Below are positions 58,506 through 64,000 of a stretch of DNA of 64,000 nt, in pieces. This stretch comes from an uncultured Chthonomonas sp. Its GTDB lineage: Bacteria > Armatimonadota > Chthonomonadetes > Chthonomonadales > CAJBBX01. The notes below the pieces were generated by a model, which did not search any database, had not been told where the DNA came from, and saw only the letters and a list, made by a program, of their open reading frames with translations. Position 1 is the first letter of the stretch, and the number at the start of each line of letters is the position of its first letter. The stretch covers positions 1-64,000 of the forward strand of contig CAJBBX010000027.1 of assembly GCA_903951425.1 (NCBI GenBank), read 5' to 3'. The position numbers were made by a program, and so were the translations under genes.

Positions 58506-60305
58506 TCAGTTCCTTGCGCCGGCCAGGGTGACCTTGAGGGTGACCGACTGACCTGCCCGTCGTAGTACCACGTCGATCACGTCGCCTGCCTTGGACGCCT
58601 CCAGGGCGGCCATGTAGTCTTCCATGCCCTTCACGCTCTTCCCTCCGATGGAGGTAATGACGTCGCCACCCTTCAGGCCGGCCTTCTCAGCCTGGGAGCC
58701 GGGCGTAACGCCGGTGATGGCAAGACCGGCGGTCTCGGGGCCGCCGTAGTCGGGCACGATGCCCATGGTCACGCGGAAGCGCCGGCGTCCCGGCTGCTGG
58801 GTCTGTCCGGCCTCCACGTAGTCAGGTCGCTCGGCCTTGTCGGCTACGGTAGAGATGCATCGGGCGGCCAACTGGGTAACGCGCTCTGCATCGAGCACAT
58901 TTATCTTGTCGGCCGTATCGGTGCCGCGATGGTAGTCCGGGTGCGTGCCGGTGAAGAAGAAGAGCACGGGCACTTTGCCGGTGTAGAAAGACTGGTGGTC
59001 ACTGCCGCCGAAGCCGCTATCGCCCATCTGCATATTGAAGTAGGCCGTGGAGTTGAACTCCGTCAGCATGGGCCTCCAAGCGGTCGAGGTGCCCGCGCCG
59101 CTGACCGAAAGGACGTTGTTCTTCATGCGGCCGACCATGTCCATGTTCACCATGGCGATGGTGCGCTCCAGCGGGAGGATGGGCTTGCGGACGTAGTAGG
59201 CAGAGCCGAGCAGGCCCTGCTCCTCGCCAGTGAAGGCCATGAAGAGGAGTGACCGCTTGGGCTTGGCGGGTAGAGACGTAAAGTGGCACGCCAGTTCGAT
59301 GACGGCGGCCGTGCCGGACGCATTGTCATCGGCGCCGGGATGCAGGACGGGCTTGCCGCCGCCGGACAGCGATCCGCCGCCGCCCATGCCGAGGTGGTCC
59401 ATGTGACCGCCGACCGCCACGATCTGCTCCTTCAGCGAGGGGTCAGAGCCGGGCAGGAGGCCTACCACGTTGGCGGTGGCCACAGTTACGCGAGCCGTAT
59501 CGGCCTCAACGGAGATCTTGACCGGCAGGTCCACGGGGCTGGGCGCCGCTGCCAACTGCTTGCGAAGGTCCGAGAGCTGCTTGCCTGAGGCGGTGAGCCA
59601 GCGCTCAGCGACGCCCTCGTTGACGGTGGCGACGGGAATGCCCACATCGGAACCGCGCTCGGAGACCATGGTCAGAGCCTGCCCCTTGGTCGCTACGATG
59701 ATCAGCGCAACTGCGCCGCGGTCACGCGCAGCCTGGGCCTTGCGACGAATGCCGCCCGCCATGCTCTGCAGCGTCGTCGGGTTGGCCACGGGCAAGCCTG
59801 CCAGAGCCACCACGACCTTGCCCTTGACATCGAAGTCGCCGTAGTCGTCGCGTTCGGGGTCAATGGCCTTCACACCGTAGCCAACAAAGGCGACGGAGCC
59901 TTCTGCGAGGCCCGCGCCGGAGCCAGCGAACGGCACCCAGTCCTTGCCGACCCGAAGGGTGGACTTCCTACCGGAGAGGACGGCCGACAGGGCGCACTTG
60001 GGGCCGGGCTTGACGCCGACCGGAAAGTCAAACGGCTGGAAGTAGCCTGAGCCGTCCATGGCCGCCTTGCTGTCGAACTGCTTCGAAGTCCCCACGGGCT
60101 TCAGGCCCAAGCGACGGAACTCGGATGCAATCCAGAGGGCGGCCTTTTCGTTGCCAGGCTCACCGGTGCGGCGGCCGGCGTACTGAGGCGAAGCCAGGCG
60201 CTGGATCATAGCGGCGATCCTGTCGCCCGACACGTCGGCCAAGACCGGAACCTGCAGGACGGCGGCGCCACACAGGGCGGCGGCCAGGGCGATGCGCCTG
60301 GTCAT
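58506..60305 (-). CDS. exported M28-family aminopeptidase with C-terminal PDZ domain
   Basis: A 599-residue zinc peptidase. A signal peptide (MTRRIALAAALCGAAVL) is followed by a PA-type insert (residues ~130-260). The M28 metal motifs are GGHMDHLG, PGADDNASGTAAV, FTGEEQGLLGS, NMDMVGR and SDHQSFY. The C-terminal PDZ domain (~510-599) has ITGVTPGSQAEKAGLKGGDVI. It would cleave N-terminal residues from peptides outside the cytoplasm. ATG 60305 follows the surE stop closely; TTG 60311 overlaps it. Confidence 0.93.
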   Translation of the reverse strand: MTRRIALAAALCGAAVLQVPVLADVSGDRIAAMIQRLASPQYAGRRTGEPGNEKAALWIASEFRRLGLKPVGTSKQFDSKAAMDGSGYFQPFDFPVGVKPGPKCALSAVLSGRKSTLRVGKDWVPFAGSGAGLAEGSVAFVGYGVKAIDPERDDYGDFDVKGKVVVALAGLPVANPTTLQSMAGGIRRKAQAARDRGAVALIIVATKGQALTMVSERGSDVGIPVATVNEGVAERWLTASGKQLSDLRKQLAAAPSPVDLPVKISVEADTARVTVATANVVGLLPGSDPSLKEQIVAVGGHMDHLGMGGGGSLSGGGKPVLHPGADDNASGTAAVIELACHFTSLPAKPKRSLLFMAFTGEEQGLLGSAYYVRKPILPLERTIAMVNMDMVGRMKNNVLSVSGAGTSTAWRPMLTEFNSTAYFNMQMGDSGFGGSDHQSFYTGKVPVLFFFTGTHPDYHRGTDTADKINVLDAERVTQLAARCISTVADKAERPDYVEAGQTQQPGRRRFRVTMGIVPDYGGPETAGLAITGVTPGSQAEKAGLKGGDVITSIGGKSVKGMEDYMAALEASKAGDVIDVVLRRAGQSVTLKVTLAGARN

Positions 60306-60307
60306 TC

Positions 60308-61084
60308 TCAAGGCTCTACTCCCTTGCGCATCCAGTCGGGCCAGGCGGCCAGGTCCTCGCGGACCGGATGGGCGGTCATGTCAAGCTGAAGGGGCGTCAC
60401 GGAGATCATCCCGGCCTCTACGGCCCCAACGTCTGTTTCGATAGGCTGGACACCGTCCTCTACGTTTCCGGAGAGCCAGTAGTACTCACGGCCGGCCGGA
60501 TCGTGCCGTCGGACGATGCGATCAACGTACTCGCGCCTCCCCTGCCGTGTGACAACGATATCGCCGAGCAGGGCGGGCTCAAGGCTGGGCACGTTCACAT
60601 TCAGCAGGACGTTTGGTGGCAGTCCACGCTCGAGCACGGCTCGCACCACCCGAGCTGCCACGGGCCCGGCGCCATCGAAACGGCGCGGAGCCGGACCTGA
60701 GACAGAGACCGCGATCGCGGTGAGGCCCAGGATGGCTCCCTCCATGGCCGCCATGACGGTGCCGCTATAGGTAAGGTCCCAGCCCAGGTTGGCGCCGTCG
60801 TTGATGCCGGAGACCAGCAGGTCGGCGCGCCCTTCCATCACAACATCCAAGCCGAGGCTTACGCAGTCGCTGGGTGTGCCGCTGGAGCACCACGCCGCAG
60901 TGCCGTCTGCCAGCGTCGTCTGGGCGAGCCTCAGCGGTTTGTGCAGCGTGACGGCATGGCCCGCAGCGCTCCGCGGGCGCTCGGGTGCGACCACGAACAG
61001 CTCGCCAAATCCGTCCAGCGCCCGCTTCAGGGCCAGCATGCCGGGGGCGTGAACGCCGTCGTCGTTGGTCAGGAGGATGCGCAT
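60308..61084 (-). CDS. surE: 5'-nucleotidase / survival protein SurE
   Basis: A 258-residue metal-dependent nucleoside monophosphatase. The metal site is ILLTNDDGVHAPG at the N-terminus; SSGTPSDCV and SGINDGANLGWD are the other SurE signatures. It hydrolyses nucleoside 5'- or 3'-monophosphates, and is often placed near pcm and stress genes. ATG 61084 is preferred since the motif starts right after it. It lies 22 bases after the MFS gene and before the exported peptidase genes. Confidence 0.95.
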   Translation of the reverse strand: MRILLTNDDGVHAPGMLALKRALDGFGELFVVAPERPRSAAGHAVTLHKPLRLAQTTLADGTAAWCSSGTPSDCVSLGLDVVMEGRADLLVSGINDGANLGWDLTYSGTVMAAMEGAILGLTAIAVSVSGPAPRRFDGAGPVAARVVRAVLERGLPPNVLLNVNVPSLEPALLGDIVVTRQGRREYVDRIVRRHDPAGREYYWLSGNVEDGVQPIETDVGAVEAGMISVTPLQLDMTAHPVREDLAAWPDWMRKGVEP

Positions 61085-61106
61085 GAGGCGCATTATACCT
61101 ACGGGG

Positions 61107-62570
61107 TCACTGAGTGGCCGGCCGTTGCTGCGCCTCGCGGTAGGCCCGCATGGAGAAGTGCTGGAATGCGAGGCCCACCAGCATGATGGCCAGACAGAGC
61201 CAGAAGAGCCGGCCCCAGTCGCCGCCCAGAAGGTGCAGGATCGGGAAGGTCAGCAGCGGCGCGATCGTGCCCCGCAGGCCGAAGAGGGTGGAGTGAACGG
61301 CCTGGTACTGCGCGGCGCGGCCTGGTTCGGCGAACATGAGCGTCGTGTTGAGGTACCCGAGGTCGATCCCCGACATAGAGACTCCGCCTGCGATGGCCGC
61401 GGCATAGAGCCATACGAGCGACGGCGCAAGCGCGTAGGCCAGGGCCGTCAGGCTGTTGATGCCTACCGCGACGAGGACCGTGAGCAGCGAGCCGCGCCTG
61501 TCCATGAACCAGCCCCAGAAGAACAGGCTCAACAAGGACATGATGCTCGTCAGGTTCTGCATGGTGGCAATCTGGGTCGGCGTGATGTGGAACCGGTCCA
61601 CCTGCACCGCGTACTGGGCCGGCATCTGCAGCAGATTGCCGAAGCCGGCGAGGAAGACGCTGACGCAGAACCAGCGGTAGCCGGTGTTGTGAGCCAGGAT
61701 GCCGAACGACTCCCCTACGAACCGGCCCACACTGGGTAGCGCCACATCGACCCGGGACGGTGGCAACTTGATGCGGGCGAACGCCGCCGCAGTACCGAGG
61801 CCGAAAACGCCGCCGATCGCGAACATCCAGCGGAAGTCGAGGCCGCCAAACTCCTGCCAATGGCCCATGATGCGCGCCGTGATCAGCATGGAGCCGAACA
61901 TCCCCACACGCACGAGGCTCATCAGGCGGCCGCGCAGGTGGTCGGGGTAGATCTCCTTCATGATGGCCGTATACGCCGGCGCCGATACAGAGAAGATGAT
62001 CGGGATCACACAAAGAAGCAGGACATAGGCCTCTCGGCCATGGTCGCCGCGGACGAGCAGAGGCGTCAGCATGAACAGGCCGCGCGAGATCGCCCAGGTC
62101 AGCGACACGAAGGGGAGTTTGGAGCGCCCCTCCATCTGCCGGGCCCAGAGGATCGCGAACAGGTAGCCCGCGGCCGGAGCCGCCGTAGCGAGGCCCATCT
62201 GGAACCCCGTGGAGCGGAGCTCGCCGCGGGCGATCTGCAGCGCGAAGGTCCAGATGCAGCCCTGGTAGATGCCCGAGAAGATCCCAGCGGCCACATCGCA
62301 TAGCCAATTGTGACGCACCACCGGATCGGTGACGACCGGTAACCCGAAGCGGAGCGCCCGAAGGGCGGCGAGCAGGTTGGGCAGTCTGTACAAGGGGCAG
62401 TGCGGCCTTCCCGGGCCAAAGAGAGCCCTGAGCAGCGTGGAGCAGGAAGCCGGCACTATTGCGGCCCACGCGTTCACCGCTACATTGGCCATAGCGGGAC
62501 GCGACTCCTTCCGACGGAGCCGCCGGGCGTCCTCTTTGGCGCGGCGGCACGCATCCACCACGCCATTCAT
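61107..62570 (-). CDS. MFS transporter
   Basis: A 487-residue major facilitator protein with 12 predicted helices. The helix 2-3 loop reads RQMEGRSKLPFV, the matching loop of the second half DRRGSLLTVL, and DHLRGRLMSLVRVGMFG is in the region of helix 5. The basic N-terminal extension (MNGVVDACRRAKEDARRLRRKES) is longer than usual; ATG 62492 is an alternative. Substrate unknown. It is the first gene of the minus-strand operon with surE and the exported peptidase, and is divergent from dnaN. Confidence 0.85.
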   Translation of the reverse strand: MNGVVDACRRAKEDARRLRRKESRPAMANVAVNAWAAIVPASCSTLLRALFGPGRPHCPLYRLPNLLAALRALRFGLPVVTDPVVRHNWLCDVAAGIFSGIYQGCIWTFALQIARGELRSTGFQMGLATAAPAAGYLFAILWARQMEGRSKLPFVSLTWAISRGLFMLTPLLVRGDHGREAYVLLLCVIPIIFSVSAPAYTAIMKEIYPDHLRGRLMSLVRVGMFGSMLITARIMGHWQEFGGLDFRWMFAIGGVFGLGTAAAFARIKLPPSRVDVALPSVGRFVGESFGILAHNTGYRWFCVSVFLAGFGNLLQMPAQYAVQVDRFHITPTQIATMQNLTSIMSLLSLFFWGWFMDRRGSLLTVLVAVGINSLTALAYALAPSLVWLYAAAIAGGVSMSGIDLGYLNTTLMFAEPGRAAQYQAVHSTLFGLRGTIAPLLTFPILHLLGGDWGRLFWLCLAIMLVGLAFQHFSMRAYREAQQRPATQ

Positions 62571-62622
62571 CGCCTATACTTAAGCGTTGGGCCCGCCCTC
62601 GCGGCGCCCTCTACCGTGACAC

Positions 62623-62639
62623 GGAGGAGACGGACGTTG
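62623..62639 (+). promoter_or_regulatory. ribosome binding site fixing a TTG start for dnaN
   Basis: GGAGGAG at 62623-62629 lies seven bases before TTG 62637-62639. The frame upstream of the TTG does not look coding and has no ATG or GTG with comparable spacing. Confidence 0.75.
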
Positions 62640-63797
62640 ACAGAAACCCCTGAAAGCTGGACCGGCGAAACCACCCTGCAGGCCAGGTGCTCACGGAAAG
62701 ACCTGAGTGACGGAGTTCAGACCGCCGCACGAGCGGTCAGCGGCCACCACCCGTTGCCTATGCTCAAGAACCTGATGGTCTCGTCGGAGGGCACGGATAG
62801 CCTGCGCCTGTTAGGCTCCGACCTCGACTTCAGCATATCCCTCTCGATCCCAGCAAGCATCAGTTCGGCCGGAGCGCTCAGCGTCCCGGCTAAGCTCTTT
62901 GCTGAACTGCTGGGATCGCTGAACGACGAATCGATCCAGCTACGCAACGACCGCAGCCATTCGACGCATGTCATCGCCGGCCATGGCTCCTACCGGCTCG
63001 TGGGCTTGCCGCCGGAGGACTACCCGCCGCTGCCCGAGCTCGGCGATGCGGTGGAGGTCTCCGTCCCGCAGGGCGCGCTTCGGTCGATGATCCGCCAGAC
63101 AGCCTTCGCGGCGTCCGGCGATGAGACCCGGCCGATCCTCACGGGTGTCCTCATGGACGTCACGGCCGATACCGTTACTCTGGTCGCCACCGACACCCAC
63201 CGGCTTGCGGTTCGCCGCCTGCCCGTGGAGCAGGCTACCGGCGCCGCCAAGGCAATCATCCCCGCCCGCGCCATGAACGAGCTTCTGCGTGTGCTTACGG
63301 ACGGCCCCGAACCGGTGCAGATTTACGTCAGCGCATCGCAGGCGCTCTTCCGCCTCCCCAGCGGACTGGGCGTCCAGACGCGCCTGATCGAGGGGCAGTA
63401 CCCCAACTACCAGCGTGTGGTACCCCAGGAGAGCGGCAGGCAGGTGATGCTCTGCACACAGCCGCTCCTCGCGGCCGCCAAGCGTGCGGCCATCATCGCC
63501 CGGACCAATGCCGACCGGATGGTGCTGACGACAGGCGAGGGCGTGGTCACGATCGTGGCCGAGGCCCAGGACGAGGGCAAGACGCAGGAGGATGTGGAGG
63601 CGACCTGCCAGGGCGAGTCGCTGCAGATCGCCTTCAACGCAAAGTTCATTGCCGAGGCGCTTGGCGTCATCGACGCCGAGGGCATCTACCTCGACCTCAC
63701 CGACTCGCTCAAGCCCGCCGTGCTGCGCCCTGTGCAGCCCGACGCCGGGCCTAACGATACGTACCTCTGCGTGCTCATGCCCATGCAGCTCACCTAG
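62637..63797 (+). CDS. dnaN: DNA polymerase III beta sliding clamp DnaN
   Basis: A 386-residue sliding clamp that keeps DNA polymerase on the template. The three structurally similar domains are visible: HHPLPMLKNLMV (domain I), RSMIRQTAFAASGDETRPILTGVLM (domain II), LAAAKRAAIIA and YLCVLMPMQL (domain III). The peptide-binding cleft ends with LMPMQL at the C-terminus, as usual. It starts with TTG behind GGAGGAG. No dnaA, recF or gyrB is beside it in the window, and no DnaA-box cluster was seen. Confidence 0.97.
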   Translation: MTETPESWTGETTLQARCSRKDLSDGVQTAARAVSGHHPLPMLKNLMVSSEGTDSLRLLGSDLDFSISLSIPASISSAGALSVPAKLFAELLGSLNDESIQLRNDRSHSTHVIAGHGSYRLVGLPPEDYPPLPELGDAVEVSVPQGALRSMIRQTAFAASGDETRPILTGVLMDVTADTVTLVATDTHRLAVRRLPVEQATGAAKAIIPARAMNELLRVLTDGPEPVQIYVSASQALFRLPSGLGVQTRLIEGQYPNYQRVVPQESGRQVMLCTQPLLAAAKRAAIIARTNADRMVLTTGEGVVTIVAEAQDEGKTQEDVEATCQGESLQIAFNAKFIAEALGVIDAEGIYLDLTDSLKPAVLRPVQPDAGPNDTYLCVLMPMQLT

Positions 63798-63825
63798 GCT
63801 CCGGCACCCCGTCGAACCCTACCTC

Positions 63826-63860
63826 AAGGGCCGTCTGGCGCCATAGCGCCGACGGCCCTT
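63826..63860 (+). terminator. strong intrinsic terminator after dnaN
   Basis: AAGGGCCGTC (63826-63835) pairs perfectly with GACGGCCCTT (63851-63860), continued by GGCGC/GCGCC with a four-base loop: 15 pairs with one bulged T. The following GTTCTT is moderately T-rich. Confidence 0.8.
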
Positions 63861-63897
63861 GTTCTTGCCGATCGGGCGGAACCCGTTCGGGCAAGCC

Positions 63898-64000
63898 GCC
63901 GTATGGTATCCTAATGCCGACCACTGAGGTCGGAGACCTGCCGAGTCGGCAACACCGACGCAGGGCGGACAGGAACCATCCAGTGCTTGGCCTATCAAAG
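63898..64000 (+). other. hairpin-rich untranslated stretch at window end
   Basis: Contains CCGACC-ACTGA-GGTCGG and a CCGA-GT-CGG-type hairpin close together, after a TATCCT element at 63907-63912. No reading frame with a ribosome site was recognised. It may be a 5' leader or a small RNA; no known RNA family was identified. Confidence 0.25.

Noticed and set aside
61099-62550. Second long minus-strand frame opposite the MFS gene
   Set aside because: It is shifted relative to the MFS protein and is Arg/Pro/Gly-rich without a membrane pattern, so it is a GC-rich shadow.
62571-62636. oriC between the MFS gene and dnaN
   Set aside because: Only 66 bases long, with no DnaA boxes or AT-rich unwinding stretch.
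63898-64000. A known structured RNA (tmRNA, RNase P RNA, riboswitch) at the window end
   Set aside because: None of their conserved sequences could be found, and the segment is truncated by the window edge.

Overview
This is a GC-rich, densely packed bacterial chromosome segment with about 60 protein genes, two tRNA-Ser genes and almost no mobile DNA. Many neighbouring genes share ATGA, GTGA or TGATG junctions, so most of the window is polycistronic. The gene mix suggests a diderm from the Armatimonadota or a similar deep lineage: pseudopilins plus a type II secretion locus, an O-antigen-ligase-like polymerase, the UbiD/UbiX/UbiA/MqnA (futalosine-type) menaquinone genes, a Tat-targeted hydroxypyruvate-isomerase-like protein, and large membrane proteins of unknown function. 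This placement is an inference from gene families, not a phylogeny.

Layout. 1-5324 (minus) is a type II secretion operon, gspE-F-G-H-I-J-K, with gspK running off the left edge. 5458-8105 (minus) holds a secreted TIM-barrel protein and a threonyl-tRNA synthetase without a TGS domain. 8476-9144 is a secreted unknown. 9141-15085 (minus) is a surface-glycan operon: ceramidase-like hydrolase, HAD phosphatase, two GT2 glycosyltransferases, O-antigen ligase/polymerase. Divergent from it, 15255-20888 (plus) is a menaquinone operon (UbiD-like, PAP2, UbiX, UbiA-like, MqnA, M20 amidohydrolase). A cold-shock gene follows with a textbook promoter and a likely terminator.

21350-23762 (minus) is a second GspF homologue paired with a J-domain/TPR membrane protein. 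23853-31324 holds a large polytopic membrane protein, thiol peroxidase, two ArnT-like lipid-linked-sugar transferases and a convergent PIG-L deacetylase. 31357-34308 is a block bounded by two tRNA-Ser genes (GGA and UGA). It contains a low-molecular-weight phosphatase and a three-gene ParA operon with two unrecognised partners and no ParB. 34397-40221 has a Cof-type phosphatase, a VanX-like dipeptidase, a Cys-rich protein, a clostripain-family lipoprotein whose catalytic Cys is Ser, and a HEAT-repeat protein.

40297-46873 has a PP2C phosphatase, serA, a stand-alone pseudopilin-like protein and a copA-NUDIX-signal peptidase operon. 46998-48897 is DUF4446, an ECF sigma factor and an anti-sigma factor. 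48905-51927 (minus) encodes five mostly exported proteins, including two cyclophilins and a Met-rich protein. 52137-53331 is hisF-hisI. 53400-56086 (minus) has a class III aminotransferase with a D-to-E change at the PLP-nitrogen position, a cupin, and an orphan sugar-type ABC permease preceded by a perfect 13-bp palindrome. 56175-62570 has a geranylgeranyl-reductase-like flavoprotein, then an MFS, surE, M28 peptidase, TolB-like operon. dnaN (TTG start, strong terminator) ends the window.

The most unusual items are the ParA operon with unknown partners, the PAP2 phosphatase embedded in the menaquinone operon, the Ser-substituted clostripain, the Asp-to-Glu aminotransferase, the palindrome at the ABC permease start, and the Met-rich exported protein. 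No CRISPR array, transposase, integrase or phage gene was seen.
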